Shown here: positions 44,490-52,613 of the stretch, piece by piece
How the letters are laid out: each line of letters starts with the position of its first letter
How positions within the stretch are numbered: the stretch's first letter is position 1
Assembly: GCF_900120295.1 (NCBI RefSeq)
Contig: NZ_LT635469.1
Coordinates: forward strand, 1-64,000
Length of the DNA: 64,000 nt
Direction: 5' to 3'
From: Blautia sp. Marseille-P3201T
Lineage (GTDB): Bacteria > Bacillota > Clostridia > Lachnospirales > Lachnospiraceae
Made by a program: the position numbers and the translations under genes
Notes under the pieces: model-generated
Database searches by the model: none
Seen by the model: only the letters and a program-made list of their open reading frames with translations
What the model was told of the DNA's origin: nothing

Positions 44490-46223
44490 ATGAAAAAGAC
44501 ATTAAAGCAGCTGGCAGGTTATTATAAACCCTATAAGGGACTTTTCTTTTCAGACCTGTTTTTCGCAGTTTTAGGAGCAGGGATTACATTGGTAATCCCG
44601 CTTCTGGTACGTTATATTACAAGCAATGTAGTGTATTATCCGGTGGATAAAGCTGTAAATGTGATTATAAAATTGGGGATATTAATGATTGCTTTAGTCC
44701 TTTTAGAGGCCTTTTGCAATTTTTATATTTCTTATTATGGGCATCTTATGGGGGCTCGCATTGAGAGAGATATGAGAAATGAGATTTTCAGTCATTATCA
44801 GAAGCTGTCCTTTGCGTTTTTTGATAACCAGAAGGTAGGACAGCTACTTTCCAGAGTGACGTCAGACTTGTTTGAAATCAGTGAGCTTTTGCATCACGGA
44901 CCAGAGGATTTAATTATTTCTATAATCAAATTTGTGGGTGCATTTTTCATTTTGGCGTTTATTAATATGAAATTGGCTTTAGCTGCATTTTTCTTTATTC
45001 CATTTTTGGTTTTGTATGCCCTTTATTTTAACCGTAAGATGGAGACAGCGTTTCGAACCAATAGAGCCCGTATTGCAGACATTAACACACAGATTGAGGA
45101 TAGTCTTTCAGGAATTCGTGTGGTAAAATCTTTTGCAAACGAACAGGAAGAAATGAGAAAATTTAAAATCGGAAATCAGCGTTTTGTAGAGTCTAAAAAA
45201 CAGAGTTATCAGTATATGGGGACGTATTATTCAGGGATGGGAGCCTTTACCACACTGATTACGGTTGTAGTTCTTCTGGTAGGTGCATTTTCTCTTACAA
45301 AAGGACAGATGCCGGTAGCGGATTTAGTAACGGTTCTTTTATATATTAATAATTTTACGGAACCTGTGAAAAAGTTAATTAATTTTACAGAGCAGTTCCA
45401 GAATGGATACAGTGGATATGTACGTTTTCGCGAAATTATGGAGGTAGAGCCGGATATTACAGATGATGAGGATGCTTGTGAACTTACCAATGTAAAAGGT
45501 GCCATTGATTTCGAAGGTGTTTCTTTTTCTTATGAAGGAAACAAAGAGCAGGTACTAAAGGATGTAAATCTTAAGGTAAATGCAGGAGAATATGTGGCTT
45601 TAGTAGGTGGCTCAGGAGCTGGAAAAACAACTCTTTGCAGCTTAATTCCCCGTTTCTATGACGTAACAGAGGGAAGGGTTTTACTGGATGGACAGGATAT
45701 CAGAAAGATTAAATTGCACAGTCTGCGAAGCAAAATTGGTATTGTGCAGCAGGATGTTTATCTGTTTGCAGGAACGGTTATGGAAAATATTCGATATGGA
45801 AAACCGGCTGCCACAGATGAAGAAGTGATACAGGCTGCCAAAGCTGCCAATGCCCATGATTTCATTATGGAACTGGATAATGGTTACCATACAGACATCG
45901 GACAAAGAGGTGTGAAACTTTCGGGGGGACAGAAGCAGAGACTTTCTATTGCCAGAGTTTTCCTGAAAAATCCTCCGATTTTAATTTTTGATGAGGCAAC
46001 TTCTGCTCTTGATAATGAGAGCGAAAAAATTGTACAGGACTCCCTGGAAAAGCTTTCTGCAGACAGAACTACCTTTGTAATTGCCCATAGACTTTCCACG
46101 ATTAGAAAAGCTCAGCGAATTCTGGTGCTGACGGAGGACGGAATTGCAGAGGAAGGAACACATCAGGAACTTATGGACAAAGAAGGGATTTACAGCAGTC
46201 TTTATAAACTTTCGTTTTCATGA
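44490..46223 (+). CDS. ABC transporter, fused permease and ATPase (exporter)
   Basis: A 577-residue half-transporter that would work as a homodimer. Residues 1-320 are a six-helix ABC exporter membrane domain; residues about 338-577 are the ATPase with Walker A GGSGAGKTTL (about 373-382), the signature LSGGQKQRLSIAR (from about 477), Walker B LIFDEATSALD and an H-loop IAHRLSTI. It is MsbA/LmrA-like in form and exports lipids, drugs or peptides; the cargo is unknown. AAAGGAG lies upstream. The aminotransferase gene follows in the same direction. Confidence 0.92.
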   Translation: MKKTLKQLAGYYKPYKGLFFSDLFFAVLGAGITLVIPLLVRYITSNVVYYPVDKAVNVIIKLGILMIALVLLEAFCNFYISYYGHLMGARIERDMRNEIFSHYQKLSFAFFDNQKVGQLLSRVTSDLFEISELLHHGPEDLIISIIKFVGAFFILAFINMKLALAAFFFIPFLVLYALYFNRKMETAFRTNRARIADINTQIEDSLSGIRVVKSFANEQEEMRKFKIGNQRFVESKKQSYQYMGTYYSGMGAFTTLITVVVLLVGAFSLTKGQMPVADLVTVLLYINNFTEPVKKLINFTEQFQNGYSGYVRFREIMEVEPDITDDEDACELTNVKGAIDFEGVSFSYEGNKEQVLKDVNLKVNAGEYVALVGGSGAGKTTLCSLIPRFYDVTEGRVLLDGQDIRKIKLHSLRSKIGIVQQDVYLFAGTVMENIRYGKPAATDEEVIQAAKAANAHDFIMELDNGYHTDIGQRGVKLSGGQKQRLSIARVFLKNPPILIFDEATSALDNESEKIVQDSLEKLSADRTTFVIAHRLSTIRKAQRILVLTEDGIAEEGTHQELMDKEGIYSSLYKLSFS

Positions 46224-46263
46224 TACAATAAAAAAAGAAATGCAGGGAAAGGAATGGTTGAAC

Positions 46264-47454
46264 ATGATAGCAGATAAGATGAAAGCAGTGATAAACAACA
46301 GCTCGGCAATTCGTGCAATGTTTGAAGAAGGAAAAAAATTAGCAAAAGAATATGGTGCAGAAAACGTTTATGATTTTAGTCTGGGCAACCCAAACGTCCC
46401 TGCACCGCCTGTAGTACAGGAGGCAATGTGTGAAATAGTGAAGAATGAGGATCCGGTTGTTCTTCATGGATATATGAGCAACGGCGGATATGAAGATGTA
46501 AGGCAGGCAGTGGCAGAGTCTTTGAATAAAAGATTTGATACTTCTTTTGAGAAGGAAAATATTATTATGACAGTAGGGGCTGCCGGAGGATTAAATGTAA
46601 TTTTAAAAACACTGTTAAATCCACAGGATGAAGTTATAGTGATTGCACCATATTTTGGAGAATACAATGCATACGTTTCTAATTATGATGGAGTTTTAGT
46701 GGTAGTGAGCCCTGATACCAGAGATTTTCAGCCTAATTTAAAAGAATTAGAGGAAAAGCTTACAAAGAGAACAAAGGCAATTATCATAAATTCGCCTAAT
46801 AATCCTACGGGTGTAGTGTATTCAGAGGAAACAATCAAAAAGCTGGCAGAGATTTTGAAGAGAAAACAAAAGGAATTCGGAACGGATATTTATCTGATCT
46901 CTGATGAACCATATCGAGAATTGGTTTATGACGGGGTAAATGTTCCTTATCTGACAAAATATTATGAAAATACTATTGTAGGATATTCTTTTAGTAAATC
47001 ACTTTCTTTGCCGGGTGAAAGAATTGGTTATCTTGTTATTCCAAAGGAAGCGGCAGACTCAGAAGAAATTCAGGCAGCAGCCAGTGTGGCAACCAGAATT
47101 TTAGGATATGTAAATGCGCCTTCTTTCATGCAGAAAGTGGTTGCCAGATGCCTGGATGCAAAGACAGATGTGCCTTATTATAATCGAAATCGCGAAACAT
47201 TGTATCATGCCCTTGTAGAAATGGGATTTCATTGTATTAAACCGGAAGGGGCTTTTTACTTGTTTATGAAATCGCCTGTAGCAGATGAAAAAGAATTTTG
47301 CGAAGCAGCTAAGAAATATCATATTCTTATGGTGCCTGGTTCCTCTTTTTCCTGTCCGGGATATGTAAGAATTGCTTATTGTGTTTCTTATGAAACGATT
47401 GTAAACTCTTTGGACAGCTTCAGAAAGCTGGCGGAGGAATTTCACACCATATAG
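46264..47454 (+). CDS. Pyridoxal phosphate-dependent aminotransferase, class I
   Basis: A 396-residue fold-type I aminotransferase. Family marks include YDFSLGNPNVPAPP (N-terminal substrate loop), GYMSNGGYEDVRQAVAESLN, INSPNNPTGVVYSEE, ISDEPYRELVY and the PLP-lysine region YSFSKSLSLPGERIGY. It moves amino groups between amino and 2-oxo acids; specific substrates cannot be read. ATG 46264 is used, with AAAGGAATGG upstream; an open frame reaching back to 46144 lies inside the ABC gene and is not needed. The DUF1700 gene is 23 bp downstream. Confidence 0.9.
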   Translation: MIADKMKAVINNSSAIRAMFEEGKKLAKEYGAENVYDFSLGNPNVPAPPVVQEAMCEIVKNEDPVVLHGYMSNGGYEDVRQAVAESLNKRFDTSFEKENIIMTVGAAGGLNVILKTLLNPQDEVIVIAPYFGEYNAYVSNYDGVLVVVSPDTRDFQPNLKELEEKLTKRTKAIIINSPNNPTGVVYSEETIKKLAEILKRKQKEFGTDIYLISDEPYRELVYDGVNVPYLTKYYENTIVGYSFSKSLSLPGERIGYLVIPKEAADSEEIQAAASVATRILGYVNAPSFMQKVVARCLDAKTDVPYYNRNRETLYHALVEMGFHCIKPEGAFYLFMKSPVADEKEFCEAAKKYHILMVPGSSFSCPGYVRIAYCVSYETIVNSLDSFRKLAEEFHTI

Positions 47455-47477
47455 ATTGAGAAGGGAGCAGGTCTGAT

Positions 47478-47909
47478 ATGATGAAAAGGGAGTTTTTAGA
47501 AGAATTAAAGACAGCGTTAAGCGGGCAGCTGCCGGTAAGTGAAGTGGCAGGACATGTGGCATATTATAAAAATTATATAGAAGAGCAGGAAAGAAGCGGA
47601 AAAAGCGAAACAGAAATTTTAAATATGCTGGGAGATCCAAGGCTGATTGCGAGAACAATTTTGGATACTGCTCCCAATAGCGCTGAAAATCAAAACTATT
47701 TTTATGAGCAGACACCTGAGGAAAGCCAAAGAAAAGCAGAGAAAAAAGGGTTATCAGACAAAACCAAGAAATATCTTTTTATTGGAATTACTATTGCGGT
47801 TGTATTTCTGATTATTTCACTTATTACAACTTTGTTATCTTTTTTACTGCCGATTTTATTACCGGTTATCCTTATTTTAGTGGTGATTTCTATTGTACGA
47901 AAAAGATAA
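47478..47909 (+). CDS. DUF1700 family membrane protein
   Basis: A 143-residue protein with the DUF1700/HAAS-type N-terminal region (REFLEELKTALSGQLPVSEV ... YYKNYIEEQERSGKSETEIL ... LGDPRLIARTILD). It is followed by a charged linker and two closely spaced helices at the C-terminus (about 95-138). Such proteins often sit beside PadR-like regulators, but none is present here. Function unknown. AAGGGAG lies upstream of the ATG; it is the last gene of the ABC-aminotransferase group. Confidence 0.8.
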   Translation: MMKREFLEELKTALSGQLPVSEVAGHVAYYKNYIEEQERSGKSETEILNMLGDPRLIARTILDTAPNSAENQNYFYEQTPEESQRKAEKKGLSDKTKKYLFIGITIAVVFLIISLITTLLSFLLPILLPVILILVVISIVRKR

Positions 47910-47920
47910 AAAACAGAAAG

Positions 47921-47951
47921 AAATCCCTCATAGGGGAGCTATGAGGGATTT
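47921..47951 (+). terminator. Hairpin after DUF1700 gene
   Basis: AAATCCCTCATAG and CTATGAGGGATTT form a perfect 13-bp stem with a 5-nt loop, 11 bp past the stop. No clear T-run follows on the plus strand, so it may be a partial terminator. Confidence 0.6.
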
Positions 47952-48178
47952 CGAGGGGAGTATAAATAATTAAATAAGGGGTTATAATGTAAAAAAAATT
48001 TTTGAAGGGTAAATTCTTTTTACAACCCATATTATAATATAAAAGGAAAAAAAAAGCAATAATATTATTTTTTTGTTAGAAAATTGTTAAAATTTAAGAA
48101 ATATCAATTTAATATATTTTCCTGAGAATATTATTTTTGATTACAGAGATAATAATACTGTAACGAAAAATTTTTATT
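47952..48178. other. AT-rich non-coding stretch
   Basis: Very AT-rich sequence with poly-A/T runs and no ORF. It holds only the possible sporulation promoter described separately. Confidence 0.5.
48126..48154 (+). promoter_or_regulatory. Possible sigma-G/F-type promoter
   Basis: GAATA (48126-48130), 17 bp, GATAATA (48148-48154) resemble the forespore sigma-G consensus (GHATR, N17-18, CATWHTA), with one mismatch in the -10. It lies 26 bp before the ribosome site of the small Asn-rich protein. Confidence 0.35.
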
Positions 48179-48194
48179 CAGGAGGTATTTTATC

Positions 48195-48365
48195 ATGGCA
48201 AAAAACATGAACAACACAAATAAGAACAAAGCAACATCTAACACAAACAAAGCGAAAAATTCATACGCAGAAAATTGTGGTGACAGAAATGCAAATAAAT
48301 CTGCTGCTTCCAATAACAAGAATGCAGCAGAGAAAAATAACTCTAAATCAGAATACAGCTATTAA
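48195..48365 (+). CDS. Small Asn/Lys-rich protein, possibly spore-associated
   Basis: A 56-residue protein with an excellent ribosome site (AGGAGGT eight bases before the ATG) and its own terminator, so it is very likely translated. Asn, Lys, Ala and Ser make up most of it (MAKNMNNTNKNKATSNTNKA, then a single Cys in ENCGDRNANK, ending EYSY). There is no signal peptide or helix. The style recalls gamma-type small acid-soluble spore proteins and other N/K-rich spore-core proteins of Firmicutes, but no family is recognised. A possible sigma-G-like promoter is upstream. Confidence 0.75.
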   Translation: MAKNMNNTNKNKATSNTNKAKNSYAENCGDRNANKSAASNNKNAAEKNNSKSEYSY

Positions 48366-48387
48366 AAAGGAAACTGTCGCCTGTGCA

Positions 48388-48421
48388 GGAAACTTCGGTT
48401 TTACCGGAGTTTCCTTTTTTT
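48388..48421 (+). terminator. Terminator of the small Asn-rich protein gene
   Basis: GGAAACTTCGGT and ACCGGAGTTTCC form a 12-bp stem (one G-U) ending in seven T residues. Confidence 0.92.
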
Positions 48422-48476
48422 GAAAATAAATTTCTTCCTGCATATACTAATACTAAAAGAAAAAGGAATGATTGTG

Positions 48477-48812
48477 ATGCTGAGTATTGATACAATTTCA
48501 GCGGAGGAATTAGATAATTATATAGGCAGACAGGATGCTGTTATTATAGACTTGCGGAATACAGAGGAATATGAGGTCAGCCATTTAAAAACAGCAGTGA
48601 ATATTCCATATGGGGAAATTGAAAAATGTAGAAAATTCTCCAAGGATAAATTGCTGGTGTTGTACTGCAGTCGTGGAAGCAGCAGTTTATTTGCAGCAAG
48701 AGAGCTGATGAGAAGGGGATATCGGGTAAAATCTGTAGTAGGAGGAATTAGATGTTACAAAGGTTCGAACTTGTATTTTTCCAATAGGCATAGTAAAATA
48801 AAAAACAAATAA
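48477..48812 (+). CDS. Rhodanese-like domain protein
   Basis: A 111-residue single rhodanese domain: SAEELDNYIGRQDAVIIDLR at the start, EEYEVSHLKTAVNIPYGEIE, and the active loop VLYCSRGSSS with the catalytic Cys and a full six-residue loop. It would transfer sulfur from thiosulfate or act on persulfides; partner unknown. ATG 48477 is chosen because AAGGA lies nine bases upstream; longer starts run into the preceding terminator. The phosphodiesterase gene follows after 36 bp. Confidence 0.85.
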   Translation: MLSIDTISAEELDNYIGRQDAVIIDLRNTEEYEVSHLKTAVNIPYGEIEKCRKFSKDKLLVLYCSRGSSSLFAARELMRRGYRVKSVVGGIRCYKGSNLYFSNRHSKIKNK

Positions 48813-48848
48813 TTGAAAATTAAAGTATACAACAAGGAGAAAAACAAG

Positions 48849-49394
48849 ATGAAATATATGTTTGCTTCAGACATTCACGGTTCCGCATATTATTGTAAGA
48901 AAATGTTGGAAGCTTATGAGCAGGAAAAGGCAGATCGTTTGATTTTATTGGGAGATATTTTGTACCATGGTCCCAGAAACGATTTGCCAAAAGAATATGC
49001 ACCTAAGGAAGTTATTGCAATGCTCAATGAAAAAAAGAATGAGCTTTATGTAGTAAGAGGGAACTGCGAAGCAGAAGTAGATCAGATGGTTCTGGAATTT
49101 CCGGTTATGGCAGATTACTGTATTATTATGGATGGGGAAAGAACTATTTATGCAAGCCATGGTCATATATATAATGAGGAAAATCTTCCGCCGATGAAAA
49201 AAGGGGATATTTTTATTCATGGACATACTCATGTATTACGTGCAGAAAAGAAGGAAAATTATACAATTTTAAATCCGGGTTCTGTGTCAATTCCAAAAGA
49301 AGGAAATATTCCTACTTATGCTGTTTTGGAAGATGGTATCTTTAGTATCCGTGGGTTTGAAGGGGAAATTGTTAAGGAGTTAAAACTTTCATGA
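48849..49394 (+). CDS. YfcE-type metallophosphoesterase (first copy)
   Basis: A 181-residue cytosolic phosphodiesterase. The metal motifs are visible in order: DIHGSAYY (D-x-H), GDILYHGPRN (GD), RGNCEAEVD (GNC, in place of GNHD as in the YfcE group), and HGHIY ... GHTHVLRAEKK (GHxH). It hydrolyses phosphodiesters; the natural substrate is unknown. ATG 48849 has AAGGAG nine bases upstream. Its end overlaps the RNA methyltransferase start by 4 bp, so they are translationally coupled. Confidence 0.9.
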   Translation: MKYMFASDIHGSAYYCKKMLEAYEQEKADRLILLGDILYHGPRNDLPKEYAPKEVIAMLNEKKNELYVVRGNCEAEVDQMVLEFPVMADYCIIMDGERTIYASHGHIYNEENLPPMKKGDIFIHGHTHVLRAEKKENYTILNPGSVSIPKEGNIPTYAVLEDGIFSIRGFEGEIVKELKLS

Positions 49395-50548
49395 AAATGT
49401 TTGAATTAATAGCACCTTGCCATTTTGGGCTGGAAGCTGTATTAAAGAGAGAAATACAGGATTTAGGATATGAAATCAGCGAAGTAGAAGATGGAAAGGT
49501 TACTTTCTATGGAGATGCAGAAGCAATTGTAAGAGCAAACATTTTTCTTCGTACAACAGAAAGAATTCTTTTAAAAGTAGCAAAGATTAAAGCTACAACT
49601 TTCGAAGAATTATTTGATAAAACAAAAGCTTTGCCGTGGGAAGAATTTATTCCTGTAGATGGAAAGTTTTGGGTTGCAAAAGCAAATTCTGTAAAAAGTA
49701 AACTATTCAGCCCTTCAGATATACAATCTATTATGAAAAAGGCAATGGTAGAGCGTTTGAAATCTGTTTATCATGTGGAATGGTTTGAAGAAGATGGGGC
49801 CAGTTATCCTGTACGTGTTTCTTTTATGAAGGATGTGGCAACTATAGGGATTGACACTACGGGATTGTCCTTACATAAACGAGGTTACCGTCAGCTTACC
49901 AGCAAGGCTCCTATTACGGAAACTTTGGCAGCGGCTCTTTTAATGCTTACTCCATGGAATAAAGACAGAATTTTAGTGGATCCTTTCTGTGGAAGTGGAA
50001 CATTTCCAATTGAGGCAGCTATGATAGCAGCTAATATTGCACCGGGAATGAACAGGAGCTTTTTATCTGAGGATTGGAAAAATATAATTTCCAGAAAACA
50101 CTGGTACAATGCTCATGATGAAGCAAGAGATTTAATGTGTCTGGATATAGAAACCGATATTCAAGGATATGATTTAGATGGTGAAATTGTAAAAGCTGCA
50201 AGAGAAAATGCCCGTTGTGCAGGGGTTGAGAAGCTTATTCATTTCCAACAAAGAGATGTAAAAGATTTAAATCATCCGAAAAAATATGGGTTTATTGTAA
50301 CAAATCCTCCTTATGGAGAACGTATTGAGGAGAAAGGAAATTTACCACAGCTTTATACAACTATAGGTGAAAGTTTTCAAAGACTGGATGCCTGGTCTAT
50401 GTATCTTATTACTGCATATCAAGATGCAGAGCGTTATATCGGAAGAAATGCGGATAAAAATCGTAAGATTTATAATGGTATGATGAAAACATATTTTTAT
50501 CAGTTTTTAGGACCAAAACCACCCAGAAAGAAAAAACCTCTGGAGTAA
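49391..50548 (+). CDS. THUMP-domain RNA methyltransferase (RlmL/YpsC type)
   Basis: A 385-residue SAM-dependent RNA methyltransferase. The N-terminal THUMP domain (about 1-155) is followed by the UPF0020 catalytic domain with ILVDPFCGSGTFPIEAAMIA (SAM site, about residues 195-214) and FIVTNPPYGERIEEKG (NPPY, about 299-314), which marks N2-guanine/N6-adenine methyltransferases. It likely methylates 23S rRNA guanine. Overlaps the upstream phosphodiesterase gene by 4 bp and precedes rdgB by 15 bp in one operon. Confidence 0.93.
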   Translation: MKMFELIAPCHFGLEAVLKREIQDLGYEISEVEDGKVTFYGDAEAIVRANIFLRTTERILLKVAKIKATTFEELFDKTKALPWEEFIPVDGKFWVAKANSVKSKLFSPSDIQSIMKKAMVERLKSVYHVEWFEEDGASYPVRVSFMKDVATIGIDTTGLSLHKRGYRQLTSKAPITETLAAALLMLTPWNKDRILVDPFCGSGTFPIEAAMIAANIAPGMNRSFLSEDWKNIISRKHWYNAHDEARDLMCLDIETDIQGYDLDGEIVKAARENARCAGVEKLIHFQQRDVKDLNHPKKYGFIVTNPPYGERIEEKGNLPQLYTTIGESFQRLDAWSMYLITAYQDAERYIGRNADKNRKIYNGMMKTYFYQFLGPKPPRKKKPLE

Positions 50549-50563
50549 AGGAGAAAATGTCAA

Positions 50564-51163
50564 ATGAGAAGATTGATTTTTGCTACCGGAAATGCACATA
50601 AAATGATTGAAATTAAGGAAATCTTAGGAGAGCTGCCAGTAGAAATACTTTCCATGAAAGAAGCTGGAATTGAGGCTGATATTGAGGAAAATGGAAGCAC
50701 TTTTGAAGAAAATGCTTTAATAAAAGCAAAGGAAGTATGCAAATTAGCGGGAGAAATGGTTTTGGCAGACGATTCTGGTCTTGAAATTGACTATTTAAAT
50801 GGAGAGCCGGGTATTTATTCTGCGAGATATATGGGAGAAGATACCTCTTATCGTATTAAAAATAAAAATCTCATTGATCGTTTGGAAGGAGTACCCGATG
50901 AAAAGAGAACCGCGCGCTTTGTGTGTGCCATTGCAGCTGCATTTCCCGATGGGAGAAGCTTTGTGGTCCGCGGAACTATAGAGGGAATTATAGGGTATGA
51001 GGAACGTGGCGAAAATGGATTTGGATATGATCCGATTTTTTATTTACCGGAAAGAGGGGTAAGTACAGCAGAACTTCCTCCTGAAGAGAAAAATAGTATC
51101 AGTCATAGAGGAAATGCACTTCGGAAAATGAAAGAACTCCTTGAACACGAGGATTTGTTATGA
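50564..51163 (+). CDS. rdgB: XTP/dITP diphosphatase (RdgB/HAM1)
   Basis: A 199-residue house-cleaning pyrophosphatase removing ITP, XTP and their deoxy forms. Signatures: IFATGNAHKMIEIKEIL (N-terminal T/S-x-N-x-x-K), VLADDSGLEIDYLNGEPGIY (D-D-S-G), and the C-terminal ENGFGYDPIFYLPE and SHRGNALRKM. Full length. AAAGGAG upstream. Its last codons overlap the next phosphodiesterase gene by 4 bp (ATGA). Confidence 0.97.
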   Translation: MRRLIFATGNAHKMIEIKEILGELPVEILSMKEAGIEADIEENGSTFEENALIKAKEVCKLAGEMVLADDSGLEIDYLNGEPGIYSARYMGEDTSYRIKNKNLIDRLEGVPDEKRTARFVCAIAAAFPDGRSFVVRGTIEGIIGYEERGENGFGYDPIFYLPERGVSTAELPPEEKNSISHRGNALRKMKELLEHEDLL

Positions 51164-51639
51164 GAGTATTGATTGTTAGTGATACACATGGCCATGAAGA
51201 AAATTTGGAACGGGTTTTGAAGGAAAGAGGACCTTTTCAGCATTTAATCCATTTGGGTGATGTAGAAGGGCAGGAGGATTATATTGAAGTTATTGCAGGC
51301 TGTCCAACACATATTGTATCCGGAAATAATGATTTTTTTTCAGATTTGCCCAGAGAAGAAGAGTTTTGGATAAAAGATTATCATATTTTTATTACTCACG
51401 GACATTATTATGGTGTTTCAGTGGGAACAGACAGGCTGTATGAGGAGGCAGTTTTTCGAAATGCCAGTGTGGTAATGTATGGTCATACTCATCGGCCGGA
51501 GATAGAAGAAAAGAATGGGATTACAATTTTAAATCCAGGCAGTCTGTCTTATCCAAGACAAATAGGAAGAAAGCCCAGTTATATTATTATGGAAATAGAT
51601 GAGACCGGAAAGGCAAAATATACAATTAATTATTTGTAA
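51160..51639 (+). CDS. YfcE-type metallophosphoesterase (second copy)
   Basis: A 159-residue phosphodiesterase of the same group as that at 48849, with DTHGHEENLE (D-x-H), GDVEGQEDY (GD), SGNNDFFSD (GNND), THGHYYGVS and GHTHRPEIEE (GHxH), then LNPGSLSYPR. The two copies are clearly diverged, so they probably have different substrates. Coupled to rdgB by a 4-bp overlap, as is common for RdgB-phosphodiesterase pairs in Firmicutes. A strong terminator closes the operon. Confidence 0.92.
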   Translation: MRVLIVSDTHGHEENLERVLKERGPFQHLIHLGDVEGQEDYIEVIAGCPTHIVSGNNDFFSDLPREEEFWIKDYHIFITHGHYYGVSVGTDRLYEEAVFRNASVVMYGHTHRPEIEEKNGITILNPGSLSYPRQIGRKPSYIIMEIDETGKAKYTINYL

Positions 51640-51646
51640 GAAAAGC

Positions 51647-51683
51647 CTCAAACCCCTTATAAATCAAGGGGTTTGAGATTTTG
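51647..51683 (+). terminator. Terminator of the rdgB operon
   Basis: CTCAAACCCCTT and AAGGGGTTTGAG form a perfect 12-bp stem followed by ATTTTGCTT. Confidence 0.92.
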
Positions 51684-51715
51684 CTTAAAAAAATAAAAAA
51701 AATTTTAAAAAAGTG

Positions 51716-51744
51716 TTGACTTTTTTGTTGAGTGCTGGTATAGT
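51716..51744 (+). promoter_or_regulatory. Strong sigma-A promoter of the tRNA array
   Basis: TTGACT (51716-51721), 17 bp, TATAGT (51739-51744), 49 bp before the first tRNA. Confidence 0.85.
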
Positions 51745-51793
51745 ATACCTTGTCGCCGGGCAAGAGAGTTCGGAAGACAAGAAAAAACACTTT

Positions 51794-51868
51794 CGGGGTG
51801 TGGCTCAGCTTGGCTAGAGCGCCTGGTTTGGGACCAGGAGGTCGCAGGTTCGAATCCTGTCACCCCGA
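51794..51868 (+). tRNA. tRNA-Pro (TGG)
   Basis: Complete cloverleaf: acceptor CGGGGTG/CACCCCG, anticodon stem CCTGG/CCAGG with loop TTTGGGA giving anticodon TGG, T-loop GGTTCGAATCC. CCA is not encoded. Confidence 0.97.
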
Positions 51869-51903
51869 CTGTTTCTTAAAAAAAGAAATGTTATTTATTT
51901 TAT

Positions 51904-51974
51904 GCGGGTGTAGTTCAGTGGTAGAACACCAGCCTTCCAAGCTGGATATGTGGGTTCGATTCCCATCACCCGCT
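51904..51974 (+). tRNA. tRNA-Gly (TCC)
   Basis: Acceptor GCGGGTG/CACCCGC, anticodon stem CCAGC/GCTGG with loop CTTCCAA (anticodon TCC), T-loop GGTTCGATTCC. Confidence 0.97.
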
Positions 51975-52003
51975 TACGTTAAGCCCAAAAGGTTTAATGT
52001 GAT

Positions 52004-52077
<74 letters not shown>

Positions 52078-52097
52078 TTTGCATCAAAGATGCACAT

Positions 52098-52172
52098 GGT
52101 GGGTATAGCGCAGTTGGTTAGCGCGCCAGATTGTGGCTCTGGAGGCCAAGGGTTCGAATCCCTTTATCCACC
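52098..52172 (+). tRNA. tRNA-His (GTG)
   Basis: Acceptor GTGGGTA/TATCCAC with the extra G at -1 (52098) facing C73, a tRNA-His identity mark; anticodon stem CCAGA/TCTGG with loop TTGTGGC (anticodon GTG). Confidence 0.96.
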
Positions 52173-52190
52173 CTAGCCGTAAGGCGGTCT

Positions 52191-52262
52191 TGGGCTATCG
52201 CCAAGCGGTAAGGCACAGGACTTTGACTCCTGCACTCGCTGGTTCGAATCCAGCTAGCCCAG
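52191..52262 (+). tRNA. tRNA-Gln (TTG)
   Basis: Acceptor TGGGCTA/TAGCCCA, anticodon stem CAGGA/TCCTG with loop CTTTGAC (anticodon TTG), T-loop GGTTCGAATCC. Confidence 0.96.
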
Positions 52263-52277
52263 TTTAATAATATTTAC

Positions 52278-52350
52278 GGAGCATTAGCTCAGTCGGTAGA
52301 GCACTTGACTTTTAATCAAGTTGTCCGGGGTTCGAATCCCCGATGCTTCA
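52278..52350 (+). tRNA. tRNA-Lys (TTT)
   Basis: Acceptor GGAGCAT/ATGCTTC (one G-U), anticodon stem CTTGA/TCAAG with loop CTTTTAA (anticodon TTT), T-loop GGTTCGAATCC. Confidence 0.96.
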
Positions 52351-52356
52351 CTGTTT

Positions 52357-52390
52357 AAAATAGCCAAGGTAAAAACCTTGGTTATTTTTT
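52357..52390 (+). terminator. Terminator-like hairpin inside the tRNA array
   Basis: AAAATAGCCAAGGT and ACCTTGGTTATTTT form a perfect 14-bp stem with an AAAA loop followed by T residues, between tRNA-Lys and tRNA-Leu. Confidence 0.8.
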
Positions 52391-52408
52391 TAAAACAATA
52401 TGTGATTT

Positions 52409-52489
52409 GCGGATATGGCGGAATTGGCAGACGCGCCAGATTTAGGTTCTGGTGTCTACGACGTGCAGGTTCAAGTCCTGTTATCCGCA
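52409..52489 (+). tRNA. tRNA-Leu (TAG)
   Basis: Class II tRNA with a long variable arm: acceptor GCGGATA/TATCCGC, anticodon stem CCAGA/TCTGG with loop TTTAGGT (anticodon TAG), T-loop GGTTCAAGTCC. It lies beyond the internal hairpin, and I see no separate promoter. Confidence 0.96.
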
Positions 52490-52500
52490 GTAAAGTACCA

Positions 52501-52528
52501 GAACCCTTGATTTTCAAGGGTTCTTTTT
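52501..52528 (+). terminator. Terminator of the tRNA array
   Basis: GAACCCTTGA / TCAAGGGTTC stem with a tight TTT-type loop, then TTTTT, 12 bp after tRNA-Leu. Confidence 0.92.
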
Positions 52529-52555
52529 GAAATTGCTGCGAAATCTTTACGTGAG

Positions 52556-52584
52556 GTATATTGAATAAATCGAGGGCATACATT
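52556..52584 (+). promoter_or_regulatory. Sigma-E promoter of the spoIIID remnant
   Basis: GTATATT (52556-52562), 14 bp, CATACATT (52577-52584): full agreement with the sigma-E consensus. It is 30 bp before the start codon, the arrangement known for spoIIID in Bacillus. Confidence 0.7.
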
Positions 52585-52613
52585 GTAAAAACAGCGTCTT
52601 CGGAGGCTTATCC

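Noticed and set aside
46144-46263. N-terminal extension of the aminotransferase into the ABC gene
   Set aside because: It overlaps the ABC exporter by 80 bp, has no ribosome site, and the family start is at ATG 46264.
52284-52583. Minus-strand 99-codon frame over tRNA-Lys, tRNA-Leu and terminators
   Set aside because: Antisense of structural RNA genes, with no ribosome site.
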